From positions 1 through 36,195 of the forward strand of contig CAJTPK010000029.1 of assembly GCA_910578075.1 (NCBI GenBank): a stretch of 36,195 nt of DNA, written 5' to 3'. The notes beneath the pieces are model-generated. The model did no database searches and was not told the DNA's origin. It worked only from the letters and a program-made list of their open reading frames with translations. This document shows positions 8,361 through 15,641 of this stretch, one piece after another (the first letter of the stretch is position 1; each line of letters starts with the position of its first letter). The translations under genes were made by a program, and so were the position numbers. Source of the stretch: an uncultured Muribaculaceae bacterium. GTDB lineage: Bacteria; Bacteroidota; Bacteroidia; Bacteroidales; Muribaculaceae.

Positions 8361-9218
8361 TTATTCGAGTTCGATGGGGCAGTAGAATGAGCGTTGGCTG
8401 ATGCGTTCTTTGTCCTCTGGTTTGACCTGTGCGAGACCGGAGTTAGCCAGTGTTTTGCCGAAGTTGAGTTTGTGGTCTTTCTGCATTGCCTCGAATTTCT
8501 CCCTTTTTGTTTTTATAGGATCAAAGTTCTTGTCAAAGCCGAACGGATACTTATCTTTCTTTATTCCTATAGCCTGAAACTTATGTTCCCCGCTGGCATC
8601 CTCCAGTCCGAGGATTAGCCCGGGCAGACCGGTGAATTTATATGGACCGTCACTGAATGGGATGTCGCTGTACCATGCAGTCCAATCCCTTCCACGCCAC
8701 CTTGCGGTAGCCTTGTGGCATTCATAGCCCAATATTTCTTTTGTTCCATCTGACAGTTGCCAGTTGATTTCCGGTATCGGCTCTTCATAAAGGTAAGATT
8801 GACCGAAGATGATATTATGAGCTTTCAGAGAATTATTGTTTAAATTCTTTAATATCTTACCATAGTCGCTTATGACAGAGTCATATTTCCGGAATCTGCC
8901 AAGTTGCTCGTTCCAGGATTCAACATAGCCTTGTTTTGCGTTTGCCACAGAATCGGATTTATATGAACCATATTTTATATAAAAAGAGTATGAATTTTCA
9001 CCAATGCATAACATCTCATGAATAAGATTTTTTTGATTAAGGACTGGATCTAATATTGCATGGGCATAGACCACCTCGAAGTTTGCCGTGTCAACAGCAT
9101 TGTATCGTTCTGAGAATGAAAGCATCGGATATATTTTCTTATTCGAATCAAATTCCTCAGCCATTGCCAGAACAGAAATCGATGCAAGGTATAATATGAT
9201 AAATATTCTAATAATCAT
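8361..9218 (-). CDS. GLPGLI family protein D
   Basis: A 285-residue exported GLPGLI protein, start MIIRIFIILYLASISVLAMA. Its N-terminal half (SERYNAVDTANFEVVYAHAI, NQKNLIHEMLCIGENSYSFY) is the most distinct of copies B-F. The core EEPIPEINWQLSDGTKEILG and the downstream GLPGLI block follow, and the last third is the same as in C, including a 254-bp stretch of identical DNA (8431-8684). It ends RSFYCPIELE. The open frame extends 20 codons upstream to 9278, but that part is not a signal peptide and was left out. The 106-bp gap before it shows no clear promoter. Function unknown. Confidence 0.87.
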   Translation of the reverse strand: MIIRIFIILYLASISVLAMAEEFDSNKKIYPMLSFSERYNAVDTANFEVVYAHAILDPVLNQKNLIHEMLCIGENSYSFYIKYGSYKSDSVANAKQGYVESWNEQLGRFRKYDSVISDYGKILKNLNNNSLKAHNIIFGQSYLYEEPIPEINWQLSDGTKEILGYECHKATARWRGRDWTAWYSDIPFSDGPYKFTGLPGLILGLEDASGEHKFQAIGIKKDKYPFGFDKNFDPIKTKREKFEAMQKDHKLNFGKTLANSGLAQVKPEDKERISQRSFYCPIELE

Positions 9219-9324
9219 AATAATGTGGTGTCTAAGAGTAAATAGTATTGAAGTTTCATAAATGTCCGGTAAATACACATAACCATCATAAACATAAGAA
9301 TTAAAACATATTATCTCGCAGGCT

Positions 9325-10179
9325 TTATTCGAGTTCGATGGGGCTGTAGAATAAGCGTCGGTTGATGCGTTCTTTCTCCTCTGGTTTGACCTGTACGAGA
9401 CCGGAGTTCGCTAATGTTTTGCCGGCATTGAGTTTATGTTCTTTCTGCATAGCCTCGAATTTCTCCCTTTTTGTTTTTATAGGTTTGGATTTTCTGCGAA
9501 AGCCGAACGGATAATTATCTTTCTTTATTCCTATAGCCTGAAACTTATGCTCACCGGTGGCATCCTCCAGTCTGAGGATGAGCCCCGGAAGTCCGGTGAA
9601 TTTCCAAGGACCGTCGTTGAAGGGCAGGTCGCAGTACCAGGCAGTCCAGTCTCTTCCACGCCATCTTGCTGTAGCCTTGTGGCATTCATAGCCCAATATC
9701 TCTTTTGTTCCGTCAGTAAGCTCCCAATTGATTTCAGGTATCGGCTCTTCATAAAGGTAAGATTGACCGAAGATAACATTCTGCGCTTTTAGAGAATTAT
9801 TGTTTAAATCTTTTAATATCTTACCATAATCCCCTGTGGTTGAATCGTATTTGTCTGATCTTTTATTAAATTCATTCCATGATTCCATTGATCCGTGATT
9901 TGAATTTGATGTGGAATCCAGTTGATAGGTTCCATATTTTAGAAAGAAGGAGTGACCCGCGTCTCCGATACAGAGAATCTCATGCAACAGTCTCTTTTGA
10001 CTTAGTACCGGATCAATTACAGCGTGTGCATAAACGACCTCGAAATTGGCGGTATCCGCAACGTTGTATTGTTCTGTGAATCTTTCCAACGGATATATTT
10101 TCTTGTCTGCATCAAATTCCTCAGCCAATAATGCGGAGGGAAGCAGAAAAAGAATTAAATATGTTAGAGTACGTATCAT
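9325..10179 (-). CDS. GLPGLI family protein E (mosaic copy)
   Basis: A 284-residue exported GLPGLI protein that reads as a chimera. The signal peptide (MIRTLTYLILFLLPSALLA) is B/F-type. Residues after it (KKIYPLERFTEQYNVADTAN, VLSQKRLLHEILCIGDAG, KILKDLNNNSLKA) are C-type. The core WYCDLPFNDGPWKFTGLPGL is shared only with F. The C-terminal KSKPIKTKREKFEAMQKEHK is B/F-type. It ends RRLFYSPIELE, where a Ser replaces the Cys found in every other copy. Its 5' end and upstream gap lie in the long direct repeat. Function unknown. Confidence 0.87.
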   Translation of the reverse strand: MIRTLTYLILFLLPSALLAEEFDADKKIYPLERFTEQYNVADTANFEVVYAHAVIDPVLSQKRLLHEILCIGDAGHSFFLKYGTYQLDSTSNSNHGSMESWNEFNKRSDKYDSTTGDYGKILKDLNNNSLKAQNVIFGQSYLYEEPIPEINWELTDGTKEILGYECHKATARWRGRDWTAWYCDLPFNDGPWKFTGLPGLILRLEDATGEHKFQAIGIKKDNYPFGFRRKSKPIKTKREKFEAMQKEHKLNAGKTLANSGLVQVKPEEKERINRRLFYSPIELE

Positions 10180-10349
10180 AATATCCTGCAATAATTGGTC
10201 TTCGATAAAATTTAATCACGCAGAGCCGCGGAGGCGCAAAGGGATTATGTCGATAAATTCGGCGCGGAGGTCGTTGCCACTCCTGCTAAGGCGCGGAGAT
10301 CGACGCTGCGGTTCGGAGACTTTATTCGAGTTCGATCGGGCAGTAGAAT
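10127..10349. repeat. Long direct repeat, copy 2 (~223 bp)
   Basis: Partner of 6860-7083. It covers the signal-peptide codons of GLPGLI E, the E-F gap and the end of GLPGLI F. Differences are scattered single bases plus one missing G in the GC-rich stretch near 10240. Confidence 0.85.
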
Positions 10350-11173
10350 AAGCGTCGGCTGATGCGTTCCATGTCTTCTGGTTTGACCTGTACGAGACCG
10401 GAGCTCGCCAACGTTTTGCCTATATTAAGTTTGTGGTCTTTCTGCATAGCCTCGAATTTCTCCCTTTTTGTTTTTATAGGTTTGGATTTCCTGCGGAAGC
10501 CGAACGGGTATTTGTCCTTCTTTATTCCGATAGCCTGAAACTTATGTTCTCCAGTGGCATCCTCCAGTCCGAGGATGAGCCCCGGAAGTCCGGTGAATTT
10601 CCAAGGACCGTCGTTGAAGGGAAGGTCGCAGTACCAGGCAGTCCAGTCTCTTCCACGCCATCTTGCTGTAGCCTTGTGGCATTCATAGCCCAATATCTCT
10701 TTTGTTCCGTCAGTAAGCTCCCAATTGATTTCAGGTATCGGCTCTTCATAAAGGTAGGATTGCCCAAAAATAATTCCATGGAAACAGGAAACATCTGTTT
10801 TGAAGTTCTTTAGGATCAGTTCGCTATCTCCGGAGGTGTCGTACTTCTTAAATCTCTCCCGTTCCTCATTAAATGATTCGAATTCACCACTATGTGCATC
10901 GGCAACAGAATCCACTTGAAAATAACCATAGCCTATGAACATGGATTGATAATTATTGCCGATTGCCAGCATCTCGTGCCGGAGTTCTTTTTGTTTGAGG
11001 ACGGGATCAAACATTGCATGGGCATAAACAATCTCAAGGTCGGCGGTATCCACAACATTATACTGTACAGAAAATTTTTCGAGTGGAAAAATCTTCTTAT
11101 CCGCATCGAATTCTTCCGCAAATAATGCGGAGGGAAGCAGAAAAAGAATTAAATATGTTAGAGTACGTATCAT
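10322..11173 (-). CDS. GLPGLI family protein F
   Basis: A 283-residue exported GLPGLI protein. The signal peptide and middle part match copy B (EEFDADKKIFPLEKFSVQYN, VVDTADLEIVYAHAMFDPVL), and the core WYCDLPFNDGPWKFTGLPGL matches E. It ends RRLFYCPIELE. The frame continues 18 codons upstream, but that stretch runs back through the hairpin at 11194-11218, so the ATG just before the signal peptide is chosen. It is the first GLPGLI gene after small secreted protein 2, mirroring the small protein 1 / GLPGLI C pair. Function unknown. Confidence 0.88.
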   Translation of the reverse strand: MIRTLTYLILFLLPSALFAEEFDADKKIFPLEKFSVQYNVVDTADLEIVYAHAMFDPVLKQKELRHEMLAIGNNYQSMFIGYGYFQVDSVADAHSGEFESFNEERERFKKYDTSGDSELILKNFKTDVSCFHGIIFGQSYLYEEPIPEINWELTDGTKEILGYECHKATARWRGRDWTAWYCDLPFNDGPWKFTGLPGLILGLEDATGEHKFQAIGIKKDKYPFGFRRKSKPIKTKREKFEAMQKDHKLNIGKTLASSGLVQVKPEDMERISRRLFYCPIELE

Positions 11174-11193
11174 AATATTAAAGATTAATTGGT

Positions 11194-11218
11194 GTGTGGC
11201 AGCATCATGCTGCCACAC
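11194..11218 (-). terminator. Hairpin after small secreted protein 2
   Basis: A perfect 10-bp stem GTGTGGCAGC / GCTGCCACAC with loop ATCAT, 13 bp after the small protein stop codon. On the minus strand the following bases (ACCAATTAATCTTTAATA) are only moderately T-rich, so it may be a weak terminator, an attenuator or an mRNA-stabilising stem. Only 20 bp separate it from the GLPGLI F start. Confidence 0.5.
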
Positions 11219-11231
11219 AAAATACATTTTT

Positions 11232-11480
11232 TCACGGAACAGCCGGAATAGGATCTTTCGGTTGTTCCTCTTTAGACGGAGGAGTCACCTCTCCTTTTCC
11301 CCCTCCGCAATATGCAGCATCTAGTTCAGCATAAAATTTAGCTCTCTCAACTGGGTCGTCGAAGAATTCCGGAGGTACGGTTTGTACCGCAATACCGCAG
11401 GGAGTGTTGTACATCCAGGCATTGGCGCTGAATGTCCCTAAAAGGGCGATGAAGGCACCTGATAAAAACAACTTTTTCAT
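11232..11480 (-). CDS. Small secreted protein 2 (paralogue of the one at 7968)
   Basis: An 82-residue paralogue of small secreted protein 1. The signal peptide is nearly identical (MKKLLFLSGAFIALLG-like, ending FSANA). WMYNTPCGIAVQTV follows, then a changed stretch (PPEFFDDPVERAKFYAELDA), the second cysteine in AYCGG, a shorter Gly-rich linker and the same proline-rich tail. Change is concentrated in the segment after AVQTV, while both ends are held constant. It has its own promoter and is followed by a hairpin and GLPGLI F. No family recognised. It is too short for a typical enzyme, so a structural, binding or precursor role is more likely. Confidence 0.82.
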   Translation of the reverse strand: MKKLFLSGAFIALLGTFSANAWMYNTPCGIAVQTVPPEFFDDPVERAKFYAELDAAYCGGGKGEVTPPSKEEQPKDPIPAVP

Positions 11481-11523
11481 GGCTGTAAGTTTTAGAGATT
11501 AGAAATGTGAAGTCTTTCGCTTG

Positions 11524-11555
11524 TAAATATATACAAAATGCTACATAGATGCAAA
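11524..11555 (-). promoter_or_regulatory. Promoter of small secreted protein 2
   Basis: Minus strand: TTTG (11555-11552), 20-bp spacer, TATATTTA (11531-11524). Same boxes and spacing as the promoter at 8275-8306. Confidence 0.6.
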
Positions 11556-11569
11556 TAAATAGCATCAAA

Positions 11570-11583
11570 ATGTTTTAAAACAT
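11570..11583. promoter_or_regulatory. Palindrome ATGTTTTAAAACAT upstream of the small protein 2 promoter
   Basis: Second perfect copy of the 14-bp palindrome, 14 bp upstream of the -33 box, as at 8321-8334. Confidence 0.4.
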
Positions 11584-11795
11584 ATTATAAATTATTGGTT
11601 CCTGGTAAAAATATTAATCACGCAGGGGCGCTTTTACCTTTGCGTGAGGTTTGATCATATAATGTGGCTTGTCAAGATCTAAGTTTCTGTCTTTCCCTGA
11701 AAAATAAAGTTTTAGAGGACGGACTCTAAAGATATGGGGATAGTTACAAAAATGGTGTTTGTGATGTGAAATTGTGATAATATTTTAGGGAAATG
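11584..11795. other. Intergenic region between divergent units, no gene seen
   Basis: This stretch separates the small protein 2 promoter from the met operon promoter. It holds an inverted repeat TCACGCA (11618-11624) / TGCGTGA (11641-11647), whose start (AATCACGCAG) resembles the GC-rich part of the long direct repeats. It also holds a 7-bp stem TTTAGAG/CTCTAAA at 11711-11730. I see no coding frame worth calling. Confidence 0.5.
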
Positions 11796-11826
11796 TTGCA
11801 AATTATAAAATAATGTCGTAATTTTG
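11796..11826 (+). promoter_or_regulatory. Promoter of the met leader and operon
   Basis: TTG (11796-11798), 20-bp spacer, TAATTTTG (11819-11826): a good Bacteroidota promoter. Transcription would begin near 11833, about 46 bases before the leader peptide start. Confidence 0.65.
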
Positions 11827-11878
11827 GACAAAATTACATCAGGATATGAATCGGAAGTATCATATATCTGCATCCATT

Positions 11879-11971
11879 ATGCATTCAGACTCCGCACGCT
11901 TAGCAGGCGTGGCGGTGAATGCCGACATGATGATGGGTATGATGATGCGCAGCCGACGAAACCGGGTGTAG
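11879..11971 (+). CDS. Methionine-rich leader peptide of the met operon
   Basis: A 30-codon ORF, ATG to TAG, with Met at codons 17-19 and 21-23 (MMMGMMM). It lies between a strong promoter and an intrinsic terminator, ahead of metY. Its 3' end holds GAAACCGG at 11958-11965, which is the exact complement of CCGGTTTC (12008-12015) in the terminator's 5' arm. A ribosome stalled on the Met codons would leave this segment free to pair and block the terminator. A ribosome that reaches the stop codon at 11969-11971 would cover it and let the terminator form. This is the layout of classical amino-acid attenuation. The peptide itself probably has no other role. Confidence 0.85.
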   Translation: MHSDSARLAGVAVNADMMMGMMMRSRRNRV

Positions 11972-12015
11972 TTCTCCCATGCATTATATAAAGCATCAGT
12001 GATACAGCCGGTTTC
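11958..12015 (+). promoter_or_regulatory. Candidate antiterminator pairing of the met attenuator
   Basis: GAAACCGG (11958-11965) can pair with CCGGTTTC (12008-12015), eight perfect pairs, in competition with the terminator stem. A second short pairing, TGATGC (11943-11948) with GCATCA (11993-11998), is possible at other times. These are predictions from complementarity only. Confidence 0.65.
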
Positions 12016-12035
12016 CAAAAGAAACCGGCTTTTTT
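12006..12035 (+). terminator. Intrinsic terminator in the met leader
   Basis: A perfect 10-bp stem AGCCGGTTTC / GAAACCGGCT with loop CAAAA, followed directly by TTTTT. It lies between the leader peptide and metY, so it must be conditional if the operon is to be expressed. Confidence 0.9.
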
Positions 12036-12071
12036 GATGACTTCATTTGATAAGATGACTTCATTTGATAA
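12036..12071 (+). repeat. 18-bp tandem duplication in the metY leader
   Basis: GATGACTTCATTTGATAA occurs twice, back to back and without mismatch, right after the terminator T-run and 29 bp before the metY start codon. Confidence 0.9.
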
Positions 12072-12100
12072 AAAGTATTCAATGGTAAAAACTTTATGAT

Positions 12101-13393
12101 ATGGATTATAAGAAACTGAAATTTGAGACTCGTCAGATCCATGCCGGTCTGAATCACGAGGAATCGACCGGTTCCAGAGGTATCGCAATTTATCCGACTT
12201 CGGCTTACCGTTTCAAGAGCTGTGACTACGCCGCCAATCTGTTTGAACTTTCCGAGCCGGGGAATATCTATACCCGGTTACAGAATCCTACCACCTCGGC
12301 ATACGAGGAGCGTATGGCAGCTCTGTATGGCGGTGTGGGGGCGATGGCATTGTCTTCCGGTATGGCGGCATTGCTCATAACCTTTACATCGCTCGCCTCC
12401 GCCGGTGAGAACATAGTGACGTCACCGTTTCTATACGGAGGCACATACAATCAATTCCGGCATACACTGCGACGTCTCGGCATAGAGGTGAGGATAGCGT
12501 CTGACCCGACTCCCGACTCCCTTGCCGCCCTGATAGATGAAAACACCAAGGCTGTGTTTGCCGAAAGCATGGGGAATCCGACATGTGCGGTTCCTGATCT
12601 TGAGGGTATAGCCAAGGTAGCTCATGACGCGGGAGTGCCCTTTGTTGTGGATAACACATTTGGTGCAGGCGGTTATCTGTGCAATCCATTTGACTGGGGA
12701 GCTGACATCATCGTTGATTCCGCCACGAAATGGATCAACGGTCACGGAACGGCCATGGGTGGTATAATAGTTGACAACGGTTCATTCCCCTGGAATAACG
12801 GTCGGTTCCCGCTGATCGACGGGCCCTCCGAAGGTTACCATGGTCTTAATCTATATGAGGCGTTCGGTAACGCCGCCTTTATTGTGAAGTGCCGTGTAGA
12901 CGGGCAGCGCGACATGGGCACCTGCCCCTCGGCTTTCGACAGCTATCTGATGCTTCTCGGGCTGGAGACACTCTCCCTGCGGGTGAGGCATCAGGTGGAA
13001 TCCACGCGTCGTCTCGCGGAATTTCTTAAAGAGAGTCCGTGTGTGAAAAACGTAAGCTATGTGGGATTTCCGGAACATCCGTCGCACGACAATGCGGCAA
13101 AATATTTCAGATTCGGAGGTTCCGCTGTCTTGAATGTCGAGCTTAAGGGGGATATAGACACTACCGTGAAATTTGTGGAGGCTCTTGAGCTTGCCGCGCA
13201 TATGACCATGATAGGAGATTCAATCACAGTTGTCACCCATCCTGCTTCCACTACCCATAAGCAATTGTCGGAAGCAGATCTTAAGACAGCCGGTGTAACC
13301 CCCACATTGCTGCGTATCTCACTCGGTCTCGAGGATGTGGAAGATATAATAGCGGATTTCAGTCAGGCATTTTGCAAGGCAGGTTTATGTTGA
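12101..13393 (+). CDS. metY: O-acetylhomoserine sulfhydrylase
   Basis: A 430-residue PLP enzyme of the Cys/Met metabolism family. It makes homocysteine (or methionine) from O-acetylhomoserine and sulfide (or methanethiol) in the cytosol. Visible blocks: FETRQIHAGLNHEE at the N-terminus, YTRLQNPTTSAYEERMAAL, the phosphate-binding SSGMAA, VVDNTFGAG with the ring-stacking Asp, and DSATKWINGHG with the PLP lysine at residue 210. Length and order fit MetY better than the shorter MetB/MetC enzymes, and the neighbouring metX supplies its substrate. It is first in a three-gene operon under a Met-rich leader attenuator. Its end overlaps the metX start. Confidence 0.95.
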   Translation: MDYKKLKFETRQIHAGLNHEESTGSRGIAIYPTSAYRFKSCDYAANLFELSEPGNIYTRLQNPTTSAYEERMAALYGGVGAMALSSGMAALLITFTSLASAGENIVTSPFLYGGTYNQFRHTLRRLGIEVRIASDPTPDSLAALIDENTKAVFAESMGNPTCAVPDLEGIAKVAHDAGVPFVVDNTFGAGGYLCNPFDWGADIIVDSATKWINGHGTAMGGIIVDNGSFPWNNGRFPLIDGPSEGYHGLNLYEAFGNAAFIVKCRVDGQRDMGTCPSAFDSYLMLLGLETLSLRVRHQVESTRRLAEFLKESPCVKNVSYVGFPEHPSHDNAAKYFRFGGSAVLNVELKGDIDTTVKFVEALELAAHMTMIGDSITVVTHPASTTHKQLSEADLKTAGVTPTLLRISLGLEDVEDIIADFSQAFCKAGLC

Positions 13394-14406
13394 AGGAATA
13401 CAGACATCCGGTGCCGTTTTCTCTTGAGGCGGGCGGGCAGCTTGCGGAACTGACCATAGCCTACCATACGTTCGGCAGTCTCAATGTCGACAGATCAAAT
13501 GTGGTGTGGGTCTGTCATGCGCTGACAGCCAACAGTGATGTGGCTGACTGGTGGCCGCATACTGTGGAGAAAGACTGTTTTCTGGATCCCGGGAAATGGT
13601 TTGTGGTGTGTGCCAACATTATCGGTTCTCCGTATGGCACAACATCCCCTTTGTCGGCGGATCCTGCCACAGGAGAACCATATTACGGAGATTTTCCGCT
13701 TGTAAGCATAAGAGATATTGTCAGGGCTCACAGGCTGCTTGCCTCGCATCTCGAGATTGACCGGATACATGTTCTTGTGGGCAGTTCCGTAGGTGGATTC
13801 CAGGCTTTGGAATGGTTGGCCCAGGAGCCGGAACGATTTGACAAGTCAGTGCTTCTCGCCACAGATGCCTACGCCTCTCCATGGACAATAGCCATAGACG
13901 AGACCCAGCGGATGGCAATCGAATCTGATTCCACATATGGAGAGCGAAGACCGGACGCAGGGATGGCAGGTCTGGCGGCGGCGCGGGCAATCGGTCTTTT
14001 GACTTATCGTGGCGGAAGCGGCTATAATATCACCCAACGTGAGAAAGATGGTTTCAATCCCCTGGAAGATGTGCACCGCCCGTGCACCTACCAGCGTTAT
14101 CAGGGAGAGAAACTTTGCAACCGTTTCAACGCCTACTCATATATGTCGATACTGAATTCATTTGACACACACGATGTCGGCAGGGGGCGCGGAGGCATTG
14201 CGGAAGCATTGTCAAAGGTGAAGGCAGAAACGGTGGTTATAGGCTTGTCTACAGATATAATTTTCTCGCCACAAGAGATGAAAGCATTATGCGCGATGAT
14301 TCCCGGTGCGCAGTATTTCGAGATAGACTCCGAATTCGGGCATGACGGCTTTCTTGTGGAGCATGTCCAGCTCAATAATATCCTCACACCATTCATGAAC
14401 AGATGA
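13387..14406 (+). CDS. metX: Homoserine O-acetyltransferase
   Basis: A 339-residue alpha/beta hydrolase-fold enzyme that acetylates homoserine with acetyl-CoA in methionine synthesis. It has the MetX block CHALTANSDVADWW, the nucleophile elbow VGSSVGGFQALEW (Ser134), an Asp in LSTDIIFSP and the C-terminal His in FGHDGFLVE. The chosen ATG overlaps the metY stop by seven bases; a TTG five codons earlier (13372) is also open but unlikely. The stop overlaps hom as ATGA, so translation is probably coupled. The substrate could in principle be succinyl-CoA, but the MetX-type sequence next to metY favours acetyl. Confidence 0.94.
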   Translation: MLKEYRHPVPFSLEAGGQLAELTIAYHTFGSLNVDRSNVVWVCHALTANSDVADWWPHTVEKDCFLDPGKWFVVCANIIGSPYGTTSPLSADPATGEPYYGDFPLVSIRDIVRAHRLLASHLEIDRIHVLVGSSVGGFQALEWLAQEPERFDKSVLLATDAYASPWTIAIDETQRMAIESDSTYGERRPDAGMAGLAAARAIGLLTYRGGSGYNITQREKDGFNPLEDVHRPCTYQRYQGEKLCNRFNAYSYMSILNSFDTHDVGRGRGGIAEALSKVKAETVVIGLSTDIIFSPQEMKALCAMIPGAQYFEIDSEFGHDGFLVEHVQLNNILTPFMNR

Positions 14407-15641
14407 CACCAATGGAAACAACAAATAGAAGACAGACTCTCAATATCGGGCTATTCGGCTTTGGCACCGTAGGGCAAGGGGTTTATAAAGTGATAGCCGG
14501 CTCCAGAAATGCGCATGCCGTCATACGTAAGGTATGCGTAAGAAATCTTGAAAAGAAACGAGATACGGTGGTGCCCAAGGGTTTACTGACCGACAATGCA
14601 GATGACATATTCAACGATGCAGGGATTGATCTGATAGTGGAGGTTGTGGATGATGCCGCGGCATCTTACCGAATAGTCACTACTGCCTTGAAACAGGGGA
14701 TTCCGGTGGTGTCTGGTTCGAAAGCCATGATCGCCGAGCATCTTCCGGAACTGATAAGGTTGCAGCGGGAAAACGGCACGGCATTGCTGTATGACGCATC
14801 ATCATGCGGATCGATTCCTGTAATCCGCAATCTTGAGGAATATTATGACAACGACCTGCTGCTTGAAGTGAAAGGTATTCTCAACGGCTCGTCCAATTAC
14901 ATCCTCTCCCGTGTATTCGACCACGGAGAGTCTTATGAAGGCGCGTTGCGGAAAGCACAGAAACTTGGCTTTGCAGAAAGCGACCCGACATTCGACATCA
15001 GTGGCAAAGACTCACTTTACAAACTTATAATCATCACCGTTCACGCGCTCGGGGTGTATGTCAAGCCCGAAGACGTGTTTACCTACGGCATATCCACAAT
15101 TCATGAAGACGACATCCGCTATGCAAGGGAGAAAGGGATGAAGATAAAACTTGTGGCGCAGGTGGTCAAGGTCAGCGATGACCGGTTCACAATGTTTGTC
15201 ATGCCCGAATTTGTCAGCCCGTCGAGATATATCTACAGCGTAGACAATGAATATAACGGTGTTGTCATACGGGGCGAATGCTACGACCGTCAGTTCATGT
15301 TCGGCAAAGGTGCCGGAGGATTGCCCACGGCATCATCCATACTCAGCGATGTTATGGCACGCCGCCATGACTACCGGTATGAATACAAGAAAATGGGCTA
15401 TATAGATACACCGGTCTACACCACGGATGTCACATTAAAGGTTTACGTCTACTTTGAGACAACCGATATCCCTACGCAACTCGGATTCGAACGCATCAGC
15501 GAGATGTACACCTCCGATACAGGCAATTATGTAATAGGCGACATCACGCTTGACACTCTTCTGTCATCGCGCGAGCTGCTGTCCGCCCCCGACATCTTCC
15601 TTGCCAACATCCCCACATTCTTCCTCGACAAAGACGATTAG
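14403..15641 (+). CDS. hom: Homoserine dehydrogenase
   Basis: A 412-residue NAD(P)-dependent enzyme that reduces aspartate semialdehyde to homoserine, the branch point to methionine and threonine. The Rossmann motif GFGTVGQG is at residues 19-26, SGSKAM holds the likely catalytic lysine near 107, KGILNGSSNYIL is at 158-169, and GFAESDPTFDISGKDSLYKL is the substrate-binding signature. The final ~70 residues may be a short or altered ACT regulatory domain; this is uncertain. A second ATG four codons in is an alternative start, but the first gives an ATGA overlap with metX. It is a monofunctional form with no aspartokinase part, and placing it in a Met-controlled operon gives methionine its own homoserine supply. 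Confidence 0.94.
   Translation: MTPMETTNRRQTLNIGLFGFGTVGQGVYKVIAGSRNAHAVIRKVCVRNLEKKRDTVVPKGLLTDNADDIFNDAGIDLIVEVVDDAAASYRIVTTALKQGIPVVSGSKAMIAEHLPELIRLQRENGTALLYDASSCGSIPVIRNLEEYYDNDLLLEVKGILNGSSNYILSRVFDHGESYEGALRKAQKLGFAESDPTFDISGKDSLYKLIIITVHALGVYVKPEDVFTYGISTIHEDDIRYAREKGMKIKLVAQVVKVSDDRFTMFVMPEFVSPSRYIYSVDNEYNGVVIRGECYDRQFMFGKGAGGLPTASSILSDVMARRHDYRYEYKKMGYIDTPVYTTDVTLKVYVYFETTDIPTQLGFERISEMYTSDTGNYVIGDITLDTLLSSRELLSAPDIFLANIPTFFLDKDD

Noticed and set aside
2551..11480. CRISPR array or insertion sequence as the cause of the repeats
   Set aside because: The repeats are whole genes and gene borders, not short spaced units; no transposase or terminal inverted repeats were seen.
11711..11730. 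Hairpin TTTAGAG/CTCTAAA as a terminator
   Set aside because: Only seven AT-rich pairs, and no transcript is expected to end there.
11827..12100. SAM riboswitch before metY
   Set aside because: No SAM-I or SAM-II core could be drawn. The region is better explained by a Met-rich ORF plus a terminator with a competing segment.
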